A stretch of DNA of 64,000 bases from the IMG/VR virus record IMGVR_UViG_3300046373_000092, positions 1 to 64,000 of that record. One strand, 5' to 3'. A model generated the notes under the pieces. That model saw nothing but the letters and a program-made list of their open reading frames with translations, was not told the origin of the DNA and ran no database searches. How positions within the stretch are numbered: position 1 is the first letter of the stretch; each line of letters starts with the position of its first letter. The position numbers and the translations under genes are program-made. Below, piece after piece: positions 48,734 through 56,699 of this stretch. Origin of the DNA: a virus.

Positions 48734-49362
48734 GATCTTTTGAATCTCTCAGAATGCCAAAGTTTAACGTCTAACTCCAGTCTAGTTAAAGTATCGTCAT
48801 TGTTAATAATAACGTCATAGTCTTTATCTTCCCCTATAGACAGTTCAGAGACGTGTCCCGACCCTTCGTATCCTGCACGCTTAATTCTGATCAGAGTAGC
48901 CCCTAGAGACTTTAGCGCGGCTCTTTCGTTGGGAAATCTAGCGTCAGTAATTACAATGTGCCCTTCCGTTTTTTTAACAACGTCTAGCGCCAAGTTAACA
49001 AGAAAGTCTTCGGCGATACAGTTACGTAACAGCTCTGTTCCGATAAACTGCAGTATCTCTCGGGGGGTGTTAAAAAACTTGTCTCTGCCATGCTGCATTA
49101 GTAGCTGGGTCTGCATTTCGTCAGCATTAACTAACTTAGCCAAAATCTCCACATTTTCAATTCTCATAATTACTGGAGAATTAAAGCTAAGGTCTTTAAG
49201 CGCATCATCTGTAAAATGGATTAGGGGGAGCTGCATACACTCGGCAGAAAGCTTACGCAGAGGATCTGCAAAGGCTACTCTTTGATAATTGAAGTGACGT
49301 TTTAATATATCAGCGACGACATCTTTACCTGAGCGTTTAGGAGCAGAGAGTACGATAATCAT
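48730..49362 (-). CDS. Deoxynucleoside monophosphate kinase (210 aa)
   Basis: It phosphorylates dNMPs for phage DNA synthesis. The P-loop SAPKRSGKDVVAD is at residues 6-18, followed by the conserved FADPLRKLS. TPREILQFIGTELLR is at about 99-113 and the VITDARFPNE segment near 140 carries the conserved R-x-P-N-E pattern. Length and motifs match phage dNMP kinases (T4 gene 1-type). It sits between two EL-tail genes, overlapping both. Confidence 0.9.
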   Translation of the reverse strand: MIIVLSAPKRSGKDVVADILKRHFNYQRVAFADPLRKLSAECMQLPLIHFTDDALKDLSFNSPVIMRIENVEILAKLVNADEMQTQLLMQHGRDKFFNTPREILQFIGTELLRNCIAEDFLVNLALDVVKKTEGHIVITDARFPNERAALKSLGATLIRIKRAGYEGSGHVSELSIGEDKDYDVIINNDDTLTRLELDVKLWHSERFKRS

Positions 49363-49541
49363 AAGTATAATTCCTTTAGTAGTTGTGATTTGAAGATTTT
49401 ATTATTAAGAATAACCGACCCGTGAAACGGGTTTTTGCAGAAAGAGTAGGGCATATTCCTATAGATAGATGATGCAATTGCATCACTTAAATAGAGGAAT
49501 GCGTAGTAGTCGAACTGGGATTTGTTTTTTCCGCTAATCAT
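49359..49541 (-). CDS. EL-tail small protein, MISGK subgroup (60 aa)
   Basis: MISGKNKSQFDYYAFLYLSD keeps the M-I-S-x-K-N-K-x-Q-F-x-aromatic start. The tail is SVILNNKIFKSQLLKELYL, with AAGGAATT as binding site for the dNMP kinase. Confidence 0.7.
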   Translation of the reverse strand: MISGKNKSQFDYYAFLYLSDAIASSIYRNMPYSFCKNPFHGSVILNNKIFKSQLLKELYL

Positions 49542-49723
49542 GACAATAGCTCCTTCATAATTGAGGATTGGAATACGTCAATTAGAGTTATTCTCCAATT
49601 TCTAGCCTTAGCAATATCCGGAGTGTGTATGCACAAATCTAAATTTCTAGTTGCAGCTTTTAAGTCTGAGTACGTTAGGGGGCTATCGGAGCTATACCCC
49701 CTCTTAGTATTATCTATCGCCAC
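49538..49723 (-). CDS. EL-tail small protein, MAIDN subgroup (61 aa)
   Basis: The start is a GTG formed in the CGTGGCGAT of the upstream gene's R-G-D codons, giving MAIDNTKRGYSSD. A longer frame to 49753 overlaps the previous tail. The tail is WRITLIDVFQSSIMKELLS. Confidence 0.68.
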   Translation of the reverse strand: MAIDNTKRGYSSDSPLTYSDLKAATRNLDLCIHTPDIAKARNWRITLIDVFQSSIMKELLS

Positions 49724-49916
49724 GAAATAGCTCCTGGATAATCTTAGATTCAAGCATGTCGTATAGCCAAATACTGAATCCGTATTCTTCTGCCATTAAA
49801 GAGTCGTGTCTTTGATGTATCCCATACCTCGAACTGTCCAAAGCTCTTTTAAAAACATCCATTGAACCGCGCTTAAATCTATAGGTGTAGCCTAGTTTGT
49901 TTTTATTTATTGCCAT
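49710..49916 (-). CDS. EL-tail small protein, MAINK subgroup (68 aa)
   Basis: MAINKNKLGYTYRFKRGSMD starts inside the S-N-G-N-K codons of the previous gene. The tail is FSIWLYDMLESKIIQELFR followed by G-D-R, with R-G-D created by the overlap. Confidence 0.7.
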   Translation of the reverse strand: MAINKNKLGYTYRFKRGSMDVFKRALDSSRYGIHQRHDSLMAEEYGFSIWLYDMLESKIIQELFRGDR

Positions 49917-50115
49917 TAGATGCCTCAAATAATTCTAAAAATATCTCAGATTGAAAGTATTCATTGCGAACAAAATATCCATATTGCCCTCCCGTATTCG
50001 GAGTGTGACACCCATCAAATGGATTATCGGAATACTCGAGATAATCAGAGTAGAAATCTTTAGTCTCAGAGAAATTATAAAATCTACAGCCCAGCAAGTC
50101 TTTTCTTGTCGCCAT
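49903..50115 (-). CDS. EL-tail small protein (70 aa)
   Basis: MATRKDLLGCRFYNFSETK begins the body, which includes DNPFDGCHTPNTGG. The tail is FVRNEYFQSEIFLELFEAS followed by N-G-N-K. Confidence 0.68.
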   Translation of the reverse strand: MATRKDLLGCRFYNFSETKDFYSDYLEYSDNPFDGCHTPNTGGQYGYFVRNEYFQSEIFLELFEASNGNK

Positions 50116-50116
50116 A

Positions 50117-50293
50117 CTAGTCCTTAAATAAAGCTATGAATAATTCTGAGTTGAGTGTTTCATTGCAAAAAAATCGGTCTTTGTTTATAATCCCAGGGTC
50201 ACTCGACAGCCATCGACCGTAAGAGCTTCCGACATAATTCTTTAGACAGTACGGCAGTACCGCAAACTTACTAAATACAAATCCTTGCTTCAT
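50117..50293 (-). CDS. EL-tail small protein, A-L variant (58 aa)
   Basis: MKQGFVFSKFAVLPYCLKNY starts at an ATG overlapping the stop of the zincin gene. The tail is RFFCNETLNSELFIALFKD. TTTAAGGAC supplies the binding site for the next start at 50115. Confidence 0.66.
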   Translation of the reverse strand: MKQGFVFSKFAVLPYCLKNYVGSSYGRWLSSDPGIINKDRFFCNETLNSELFIALFKD

Positions 50294-50634
50294 TTTTTAC
50301 TCGATACAGTGGCGACGTAATCTAAAACATTGCGGGTCCAATTTCCAATTTCGAAGTAATGTTCCTCTAGCAGTTCAAAGATTAATTCTTCCATCTGTGC
50401 AGCAGTAATGTTGGCAGAGGTTGTTCCAGAAGATTCCACCATAGCGTGTCCAATTTCATGCATTACCAATCCGAACTTAACTCTATCCGTGCAAAAGTAA
50501 ATTTCACGTTCCTCGGGATACGTTATTGCCGCACTGTCTGAGCCATGTTTACGCTTATACAAAGCAGGAGACTGGACAAATATCTTCCAGTCAAGTCCTT
50601 TAATGTTAATTGTCATATATTGTTTTTTAGTCAT
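50290..50634 (-). CDS. Small zincin-like metallopeptidase (114 aa)
   Basis: The H59-E60-x-x-H63 motif in VMHEIGHAMVES is the zinc site of zincin metalloproteases. The domain is short, without a signal peptide, and ends in helices (ELIFELLEEHYFEIGNW). GAGG precedes the ATG. Possible roles are anti-host toxin, antitoxin processing or cleavage of a regulator. The family is not identified. Confidence 0.65.
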   Translation of the reverse strand: MTKKQYMTINIKGLDWKIFVQSPALYKRKHGSDSAAITYPEEREIYFCTDRVKFGLVMHEIGHAMVESSGTTSANITAAQMEELIFELLEEHYFEIGNWTRNVLDYVATVSSKK

Positions 50635-50647
50635 AACGTCCTCAGTA

Positions 50648-50677
50648 ATTGTAGCACAGTGTCATTGCTAATTGCAA
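50648..50677 (-). promoter_or_regulatory. Sigma70-type promoter, TGTGC-TACAAT type
   Basis: TTGCAA (50672-50677) and TACAAT (50648-50653) are 18 bases apart with the shared TGTGC extended -10. The -35 overlaps the stop codon region of the upstream EL-tail gene. Confidence 0.55.
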
Positions 50678-50841
50678 CAAAGTTCTTGAATAAGTTCTGA
50701 TTTAATACAAGACTCAGATAGTGCATATTTCCAATGATGCTTCACAAAGTGGAAGTCATATTGGTATTCCAACCCATTAATGAGGGGTAGTTCATATAAA
50801 ATATCGTCCACTCCAATATACAATCTCTTTTTGTCTATCAC
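50668..50841 (-). CDS. EL-tail small protein (57 aa)
   Basis: A GTG start (MIDKKRLYIGVDDILYELPL) overlaps the TGA of the exonuclease (GTGA). The tail is YALSESCIKSELIQELCCN. The next gene starts more than 30 bases downstream behind its own promoter and binding site, so the tail is not needed there as a binding site. Confidence 0.68.
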   Translation of the reverse strand: MIDKKRLYIGVDDILYELPLINGLEYQYDFHFVKHHWKYALSESCIKSELIQELCCN

Positions 50842-51773
50842 TTTAGCAATGCCTTACGTTTTGATTTCGCTAATAGGTTAACATTATCCTTAAACTCTTT
50901 CTGACAGTTAGTGCAAACATAACGCTGGAACTTCCCAGAGTTGCTGTAGATAAAGCCCTTCGACTTGAACTCTTCATTGCCGCAAGTACAACGTTCTTTC
51001 GCATCATCTGAAGAAAAGATGTTAAACTGGATAGTCTTGTCCCATGGGGCTAGTACAAAGTAGAGTTCTTCCAAAGATAGGATATCAAACTTGTTGTATC
51101 TCTCCATTGATTTCCAAGCCTTCAGATTACCCTTCAAACACTCTCTCCAAAGTGAGAATCCCGGGAAGTCACTATGATCTTGCTTCTTGTATTTGGTGCA
51201 AAGTTTATCGGTCATATAGGCTAGTTTATTACTAGTGAAGCCGAAATGTTTTTTTGCAATGCGAAGTGTATCAATATTTCTAAAACTAGTTACAGGAGGC
51301 ATGCCGTTAAGAATAAAACGAGCGTTGAGTTTCTTAATGTCAAACTTGATACCATTTTGAGTAAGCAGGATATCCGCCTCGTCCATTAAACTGTGGATAG
51401 TTTTTAGTAGCTTGAGGTCATTTCTGGGATCTTTCTCATCCCTGTTATCAGCATAGAATATCTCATTTTCGGGAGAGCCTAGCCACTTTGCTGAGAAGCT
51501 GGCAATCGACCAATCCACTTTAACCATCTCCAATCCAATGTTCTGGTCAAATAACCCCCAAGTGTAGCACTCAAGAGGAAAAGTCTCAATGTCCACTACA
51601 AGTACCTTAGCGCCCTGTGTAACGCTATTAGCCGTCTCTAAATGTCTATAGTAGGTCTTGCGTAATGCATTAGCAGAATATCCCGAAAAATGATCGGTGA
51701 GCTGCTTCCACGTCAATTTATCGTTATCCCTTAAATTGATTAGTTCCATTACTTTGTCTAGTGATAAGCTCAT
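50838..51773 (-). CDS. DnaQ/RNase H-like 3'-5' exonuclease with zinc ribbon (311 aa)
   Basis: An N-terminal helix-turn-helix-like region (residues 1-45) precedes the exonuclease core. D61-I-E63 in LVVDIETFPLE is the first metal site. Further conserved blocks are NGIKFDIKKLNARF near 139 and YNKFDILSLEELY near 228. A C-terminal zinc ribbon has C-x-C near 262 and C-x-x-C near 285. It is likely a replication or repair exonuclease. It lies in the replication operon behind the polymerase. Confidence 0.78.
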   Translation of the reverse strand: MSLSLDKVMELINLRDNDKLTWKQLTDHFSGYSANALRKTYYRHLETANSVTQGAKVLVVDIETFPLECYTWGLFDQNIGLEMVKVDWSIASFSAKWLGSPENEIFYADNRDEKDPRNDLKLLKTIHSLMDEADILLTQNGIKFDIKKLNARFILNGMPPVTSFRNIDTLRIAKKHFGFTSNKLAYMTDKLCTKYKKQDHSDFPGFSLWRECLKGNLKAWKSMERYNKFDILSLEELYFVLAPWDKTIQFNIFSSDDAKERCTCGNEEFKSKGFIYSNSGKFQRYVCTNCQKEFKDNVNLLAKSKRKALLK

Positions 51774-51776
51774 TAA

Positions 51777-52121
51777 TTACTCCTGTAATTCCCATTCGTT
51801 ATGGATTGTGCATATTTCTTTGGGAACATATTCCATTTTTCCCATATATCTAAATTTGTTAAATACTCTTTTCGGATTAGTATCATATTCGCCAATTATT
51901 AAATAACAATCGCTGTCAGCAGCAGAATCTACTAAATAAGTTTTGCCGAACATTTCATTTTTAACACGGTCATAGCGGAGGGCGACAAGCGCCTCCGGTT
52001 TAATTTTATCGTAGACATCTTGACTGATTACCAACTCTCCGCTATCTCCGATATAACTGTTTGGAAAAAGATTCAATGCGTCACGAAGGGTGGCAACTGT
52101 TATTTTTCTTAGCTTAGGCAT
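51777..52121 (-). CDS. Unknown protein (114 aa)
   Basis: TVATLRDALNLFPNSYIGD starts a helix followed by beta-like segments (CYLIIGEYDT, FNKFRYMGKMEYVPKEICT). It ends WELQE. It starts inside the end of the upstream EL-tail gene (overlap 13 bases). No domain is recognised. Confidence 0.6.
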   Translation of the reverse strand: MPKLRKITVATLRDALNLFPNSYIGDSGELVISQDVYDKIKPEALVALRYDRVKNEMFGKTYLVDSAADSDCYLIIGEYDTNPKRVFNKFRYMGKMEYVPKEICTIHNEWELQE

Positions 52122-52297
52122 AATTCCCTCACAATTTCAGAATAGAAAACATCTACGTCTATATAAATACCAACAATTCTCTTATAAGAATAAGAATTAC
52201 CCCAAGTACACTGCTTTACAGGCTTGTAGCTAGCTATACTGATTATAGAAGCGCCAGTAGAAACGGCAACGTAATATTTATCGTCAAATCTCTTCAT
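52109..52297 (-). CDS. EL-tail small protein (62 aa)
   Basis: MKRFDDKYYVAVSTGASIIS begins a small beta-like body. The tail is VGIYIDVDVFYSEIVRELC followed by L-S. The binding site AGGGAATT for the next gene is inside the tail. Confidence 0.68.
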   Translation of the reverse strand: MKRFDDKYYVAVSTGASIISIASYKPVKQCTWGNSYSYKRIVGIYIDVDVFYSEIVRELCLS

Positions 52298-52476
52298 TGA
52301 ACCATTCCACTATCTGTTGATTCAGTAATCATTTTAAAATATAATGCTACAGACAGAGCTACTATATCCGTAAGTACTTCGCGCTGCTCTAAGTCCATAC
52401 TAACTACTTCTAATTTATCGGCTACGATAGTAACAATTTCTGCAACAATGTCTGAGTTAAGTGAGTATGTTTTCAT
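52294..52476 (-). CDS. Small helical protein (60 aa)
   Basis: The sequence is all-helical in appearance (SDIVAEIVTIVADKLEVVS, EVLTDIVALSVALYFKMI). There is no EL-tail. It overlaps the next start. It may be a helical regulator, but nothing specific is visible. Confidence 0.6.
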   Translation of the reverse strand: MKTYSLNSDIVAEIVTIVADKLEVVSMDLEQREVLTDIVALSVALYFKMITESTDSGMVQ

Positions 52477-52878
52477 TTATTCCTTAATTTTACGAGTATG
52501 GATTTCTCTGCAAACTTCTATAGTGGCTGAGTGAGTTCTGACATAATCAATTTTACTGATTTCGTTACAGTTTAAAGTTCCTGATCCATTTGGAAATTGA
52601 AATGATAATAATCTACTATATCTCAACTCCTCAACATAATTTCTAACTGTATAATGATCGTAGTCGTATATATTCTTATCCTCATAAGAAATATTAGGAA
52701 GTAATTGTTTAGTAAGTCTCTCTGAAAATGGAACCGTGATTACATCCCCATTTTTAGTAGTAATGGTTACAACATACTCTCCAATAGTAACGTCACGTTT
52801 ATTAGTCTGTTCGATTTCCCAAACATATTCAGCAGGAGTTTTTTTGAATCCAAAGAATGCTAAAATTTTATCTTTCAT
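52477..52878 (-). CDS. Unknown protein (133 aa)
   Basis: The start MKDKILAFFGFKKTPAEY has GAGGAAATA upstream and overlaps the previous TAA (TAATG). The middle is beta-rich (YVVTITTKNGDVITVPFS), and the second half contains KIDYVRTHSATIEV. No family is recognised. Confidence 0.6.
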   Translation of the reverse strand: MKDKILAFFGFKKTPAEYVWEIEQTNKRDVTIGEYVVTITTKNGDVITVPFSERLTKQLLPNISYEDKNIYDYDHYTVRNYVEELRYSRLLSFQFPNGSGTLNCNEISKIDYVRTHSATIEVCREIHTRKIKE

Positions 52879-53069
52879 TATTTCCTCATGTCTAAAGTTA
52901 CGCGACAAGCTAGTAGCAAATCTGCCATATGAGAGGCGTCGTCCACAGCCTTGGCGGAGTATCGGTTCATTACTACAAGTCTTTCGCTGTAATATTTCGT
53001 AGCAAGGGTTCCTCCGCAGACCACTCCAGTAAACAATACTAGTGTGTATACAATAATTTTTATGAGCAT
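52878..53069 (-). CDS. Small membrane-anchored protein (63 aa)
   Basis: An N-terminal hydrophobic segment (IIVYTLVLFTGVVCGG) precedes a hydrophilic helix with LVVMNRYSAKAVDDASHM. The Cys follows valines, so the lipobox is not canonical. A spanin or lysis-accessory role is possible but unproven. It is first behind the promoter at 53094-53122. Confidence 0.58.
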   Translation of the reverse strand: MLIKIIVYTLVLFTGVVCGGTLATKYYSERLVVMNRYSAKAVDDASHMADLLLACRVTLDMRK

Positions 53070-53093
53070 GATTCCTCCAAGAAAGCTTAGTAT

Positions 53094-53122
53094 ATTATAA
53101 CACAGTTAGTCGTGTTTTGCAA
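53094..53122 (-). promoter_or_regulatory. Sigma70-type promoter, TGTGT-TATAAT type
   Basis: TTGCAA (53117-53122) and TATAAT (53094-53099) are 17 bases apart with the shared TGTG extended -10. It lies within the 3' end of the small gene at 53095-53334. Confidence 0.75.
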
Positions 53123-53334
53123 TGGAATTTTAAAATGTCAACATTTATTTTATCAATTCTTACTTCATAAAGTCCGGAGTATAAATGCCACTTAGTAGAG
53201 CCATCCAACTTAAATGTGAATGGTATATTTAATTCATTTAGTCTATTTTCACCAATCACTATATACTCTATAGTAGTTCCGGGATGAAATAGTGCGTCCA
53301 CTTCCAACATTGCAAGTCTAATCCACGGCGACAT
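53095..53334 (-). CDS. Small protein with degenerate EL-tail (79 aa)
   Basis: MSPWIRLAMLEVDALFHPG begins it. Near the end, YEVRIDKINVDILKFHCK resembles V-R-I-D-x-x-x-x-D-I-L of an EL-tail, but E-L is replaced by K-F and the frame runs on 11 residues through the -35 and spacer of the promoter at 53094. The tail appears to have decayed when the promoter arose there. Confidence 0.6.
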   Translation of the reverse strand: MSPWIRLAMLEVDALFHPGTTIEYIVIGENRLNELNIPFTFKLDGSTKWHLYSGLYEVRIDKINVDILKFHCKTRLTVL

Positions 53335-53335
53335 A

Positions 53336-55633
53336 TTATTTTCCCTCTCTTAAATTATAAGCTACTGTCGGCTCCGCAATTAACGGCATCAGTAGTGTGT
53401 TTGTATTCTCCATACAGTCTTTAACAATTTCGCAAGATCTATCTAATTCTTGTTTATTAGCAGTAGCTACCCATTCGTCGTGAACCTGCAAACTTAACCA
53501 AGCGTCCGTCCCCTCTTCCAGAAACTTCTTAGCCATAGCTATTCCGGCTCTGTTTACTAAACTGGCAGCGGCAGATTGAATCGGGAAGTTAAGGGCGTTA
53601 TTTAATAGACCGTTGTAAGTCTTGCTAATGTCTTTAGCTTCTTGATATGTTATGCCGTGACGTTTTGCGATTAGCCCAAGTTTTTTGTAGTCGAGGATGC
53701 CGTCGCCGTAAGTGTCGTATATTTCTTTCACTCTCGGTAAATGGCGGACACGTCCAAACTTACTAGTTACTTTCCCAGTGGTCTTGGCTTCACGTAAATA
53801 CTGGTCCATCTTCTTCTTCAGTCCGGGGAAAGCTTTAAAATAGTTATCAATAATGACCTGAGCCTCCTCCATACTGATGTTGAGAGTCTTGGATAGTTTC
53901 CCAGCCTTCATTCCATAGCGAATTCCCAAAGCATAAGCCTTGGCATCTTGACGCTTTTTTGGAAACAACTTCTTCAAAAAGTTAGCAGCCTTTTTATCAG
54001 CAGAGACCCCTTGAATATTTTCAGCATTAATCGCCACTACTGAGTACATGTCTAAGCTGTCTGTGAAGATTTTAATTAAAGCTTCGTCTCCAGCATCGTC
54101 AGCAAAGACTCTCGGCTCCAAAGATTCATAATCGTCATCAATGTAAGCGTAGCCCGGTTTAGGAATTAGCAGTTCCCTAATAATATCGTTAAACTTCGCG
54201 ATAGTTGGATGCTCTTCTTCCTCGTCTTCTTTCGGCTTCGGAAATTGTTGAGCATCCGATCCGTAGCGCCCAGAGGTAGTTCCGTGCTGTTTAAAGCTTG
54301 GATACCAGATGCCATCTTCTTGTTGATCAATCAGACGTTGGTAATAACTACTTTGTATTTTTGTAAGTTTATTAAATATTCTAAGTTGAGTTGCCCAGTC
54401 AAAGCCATATTTTTCGGCGATATGTTCAACCACTTTTTCGTCAAATTGATCTCCGCCGGTCTTTGTTTTCGAAAGAGAAGCAATTCCCATGTAATCAAAA
54501 ACAATCCTTTTAAGATGATGTTTGGAGCTAATGTTGATGAAGTTTTCGGAGTCATCAGATTCTTTTAGTAGCTGTAGTTGTATTTCTCTTGTGACATACT
54601 CTGGAAGATCTTCTAGTCCCAATAGAAATTTAAGACCCGCACCTCCCCTCGGAAGTATATCAGAGTTAAGGCTTTCTAAATTTTTTTTAGTGATGCTAAA
54701 TTTACCGGCAGCAGTTCGAGGTAGTGGCAAATCATAATATGTTGCAACTTTCTGAGCAAAACCTCCACTATTTTTGGGAGCAAATTCTTGTTCAAGTCGT
54801 TCCTGAACAAATCTCTGCCCTGCCGGAGTAGCCATCAAAGCATCAATTACTATTTTTTCGTAGTTTGCCAATTCAATAGTTATTTCTGCATTTGCCTTTA
54901 GTAGTTTTGGCATGTCGAGGTATACCCCTCGGTGCTCCATCTTCACCGTGCAATATTTATATAGCGGCATAACCTCATCTTCGTAAAAAAAGCCGTGTAA
55001 ACTTTCAACGTGCAGTCTAACTTCTAAAAACTTGAACAATCGAATAGTCATATCTACATCGGCACAGCAGTAGTAGCCTATAAGCTCCATATCGCCTTTG
55101 TAGATGTCTTTCTGAGTCTTCAGCCATTTACCTCCGTTGCGTTTAACAGACTCCGCCAGTTCTAATTGCTCCTGGTTAGAAGCGTCCTGTTCGTCGAGTC
55201 CAATCTCAACTTTGTATTTTTCTGCAAGGAACTTCAAACCAACGTTAGATTCCTCGTCTAGTGTGTGCTCCATTAGCTGAGTATCGGCGTGTAACGATCC
55301 GAGATAATTTACCTTTAAGTCATTCATGGTAATGCGAATATCGTAACTAGCGTTGTGCATTACAAGCTTTTTCGACTTCATAGCATCAAGCAGTAGTTTG
55401 TGATTAAAGGGCAGGGCGAAATCGACAAGAGTGTCAGTCTCGACATCAAATTTGAAGAGAGGATAGTAGTAACCCATGCCCTCTTGCCCAGTGAAGCCAT
55501 ACCCAATTACTGTGTCTTTGCGAACGTTTAGTCCAGTAGTCTCTGTATCATAGGCAATGAATTCATGCGACTTAATGTGGTCCAAGGCTTCTTGAAAAAG
55601 TTCTGGAGTGTTAATAATCAAATAATTCTTCAT
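53336..55633 (-). CDS. Family A DNA polymerase with 3'-5' exonuclease (765 aa)
   Basis: The exonuclease motif FIAYDTETTGL carries D29 and E31. Polymerase motif A reads IDDDYESLEPRVFA near residue 498, motif B KRQDAKAYALGIRYG near 560 and motif C QVHDEW near 715. There is no 5'-3' exonuclease domain. It replicates the phage genome. Motif A has E-S-L-E-P-R where bacterial Pol I has S-Q-I-E-L-R. The start lies inside the tail of the upstream EL-tail gene. Confidence 0.95.
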   Translation of the reverse strand: MKNYLIINTPELFQEALDHIKSHEFIAYDTETTGLNVRKDTVIGYGFTGQEGMGYYYPLFKFDVETDTLVDFALPFNHKLLLDAMKSKKLVMHNASYDIRITMNDLKVNYLGSLHADTQLMEHTLDEESNVGLKFLAEKYKVEIGLDEQDASNQEQLELAESVKRNGGKWLKTQKDIYKGDMELIGYYCCADVDMTIRLFKFLEVRLHVESLHGFFYEDEVMPLYKYCTVKMEHRGVYLDMPKLLKANAEITIELANYEKIVIDALMATPAGQRFVQERLEQEFAPKNSGGFAQKVATYYDLPLPRTAAGKFSITKKNLESLNSDILPRGGAGLKFLLGLEDLPEYVTREIQLQLLKESDDSENFINISSKHHLKRIVFDYMGIASLSKTKTGGDQFDEKVVEHIAEKYGFDWATQLRIFNKLTKIQSSYYQRLIDQQEDGIWYPSFKQHGTTSGRYGSDAQQFPKPKEDEEEEHPTIAKFNDIIRELLIPKPGYAYIDDDYESLEPRVFADDAGDEALIKIFTDSLDMYSVVAINAENIQGVSADKKAANFLKKLFPKKRQDAKAYALGIRYGMKAGKLSKTLNISMEEAQVIIDNYFKAFPGLKKKMDQYLREAKTTGKVTSKFGRVRHLPRVKEIYDTYGDGILDYKKLGLIAKRHGITYQEAKDISKTYNGLLNNALNFPIQSAAASLVNRAGIAMAKKFLEEGTDAWLSLQVHDEWVATANKQELDRSCEIVKDCMENTNTLLMPLIAEPTVAYNLREGK

Positions 55634-55808
55634 CTATTAATTCCTTAAAAACTTCAGACGTTATTGCTAAATATTTCACATAGTCATTATTTAAGAGGGT
55701 GTATGCAAAATTAGCGGAATCGCCTATGAACCAAGTTCCGGTTTCATCGCGATACCCAACTAGCTCTGAGCCGTCCTTATTTATCTTATATCCTTTCACA
55801 GTGCTCAT
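55611..55808 (-). CDS. EL-tail small protein upstream of the polymerase (65 aa)
   Basis: MSTVKGYKINKDGSELVGYR precedes a beta-like body (TGTWFIGDSANFAYTLLN). The tail is YLAITSEVFKELIDEELF followed by D-Y. AAGGAATT of K-E-L is the polymerase binding site, and the polymerase ATG is inside the tail. Confidence 0.68.
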   Translation of the reverse strand: MSTVKGYKINKDGSELVGYRDETGTWFIGDSANFAYTLLNNDYVKYLAITSEVFKELIDEELFDY

Positions 55809-56065
55809 GATGGACCCAAAGGCAAATCCTTTCTTCGAGGACGAGATTCAGCGTCCTGCGCTCTAGGGGCGGCAGACACTAGATAGCCGCTCTGAACTAA
55901 CTCTTGTTCAAGTTCCTCGTGTAATAATGTGCGTTTATGAGGATTTTTTTCATACGCTACAAATTCTTTAACCTCACATACGAATTCAATAAACTCCACC
56001 CCAGCCATCATAGCCATAAAAAAAAGAACCGCGTATCCAACCCATTGAGCTATTTCATTTAACAT
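55805..56065 (-). CDS. Single-TM protein with helical tail (86 aa)
   Basis: One transmembrane segment (WVGYAVLFFMAMMAGVEF) lies at residues 8-25. It is followed by a charged helix (KRTLLHEELEQELVQSGY) and a Pro/Arg-rich end. The start lies just inside the upstream EL-tail gene. The function is unknown. Confidence 0.6.
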   Translation of the reverse strand: MLNEIAQWVGYAVLFFMAMMAGVEFIEFVCEVKEFVAYEKNPHKRTLLHEELEQELVQSGYLVSAAPRAQDAESRPRRKDLPLGPS

Positions 56066-56220
56066 AAAATCTCCTGTAAGATTCTAGAATTATATGCTGA
56101 AGGTTTCAGGAATAGGGATTTGGGGCATTCGTAATCCCAATGCACCCCTAAAGCCCAATACTTAATCCTACCTCGAAGAGACCAATAGTTTTCTGCCCAG
56201 CCAGACGTATCAATTTTCAT
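56059..56220 (-). CDS. EL-tail small protein, E-I variant (53 aa)
   Basis: MKIDTSGWAENYWSLRGRIK begins a Trp-rich body. The tail is SLFLKPSAYNSRILQEILC, and CAGGAGAT is the next binding site. The start overlaps the upstream zincin stop. Confidence 0.65.
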   Translation of the reverse strand: MKIDTSGWAENYWSLRGRIKYWALGVHWDYECPKSLFLKPSAYNSRILQEILC

Positions 56221-56699
56221 TGTGCCAAATCCCCCTGCACTGAGAATAGTTCCTTCCAGTAATGTTTCACGTTACGCTGGTAATCAGAATCCTGCATTAA
56301 ATTAGGATTCATAATACTGAACGGTGACTTATCCAAAAATTTCTCTTCTGTGTGCTTTCTGTGCAAAACAGCATGTCCCAATTCGTGCGCAATAGTATTC
56401 TCTCTTTGCGAAGCAGAAGACTTACTCCAAAGGAACTTGTTTATAAAAATAAATTTTTGATGTGTACTGTAAGAGTCTGGAGCGCGTCCTTGCACATCTA
56501 TAGGTAGTTTATCAGAAAAACGAATATATAGCAAGTAAAAAGGTTCAAACTTAACGTTTTGCGATTTTGCCTCTTGCATAAATTTATCAACATATGGACG
56601 GAATTCATCTGAACAGATTACTCGGTTATGCATGTAAGCATAGGCTGCCACTAAAAAGAGGAGGTGTAGCGTGATGCTTGCGCAGGCTGTTCTAAACAT
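56217..56699 (-). CDS. Secreted zinc metallopeptidase (160 aa)
   Basis: A signal or anchor segment (ASITLHLLFLVAAYAYM, residues 7-23) precedes the domain. H105-E106-L-G-H109 in AHELGHAVLHRKH is a zincin motif with a possible third ligand in the H-x-x-E-E region. FSIMNPNLM is near 126. It would act in the periplasm or on the envelope. The AAAGGAATT binding site is provided by the upstream gene's tail codons. Confidence 0.75.
   Translation of the reverse strand: MFRTACASITLHLLFLVAAYAYMHNRVICSDEFRPYVDKFMQEAKSQNVKFEPFYLLYIRFSDKLPIDVQGRAPDSYSTHQKFIFINKFLWSKSSASQRENTIAHELGHAVLHRKHTEEKFLDKSPFSIMNPNLMQDSDYQRNVKHYWKELFSVQGDLAQ

Noticed and set aside
51845-51870. Reverse-strand TTTAACAAATTTAG as a minus-strand late promoter
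   Set aside because: It lacks the TATATRT core and lies within a coding gene.
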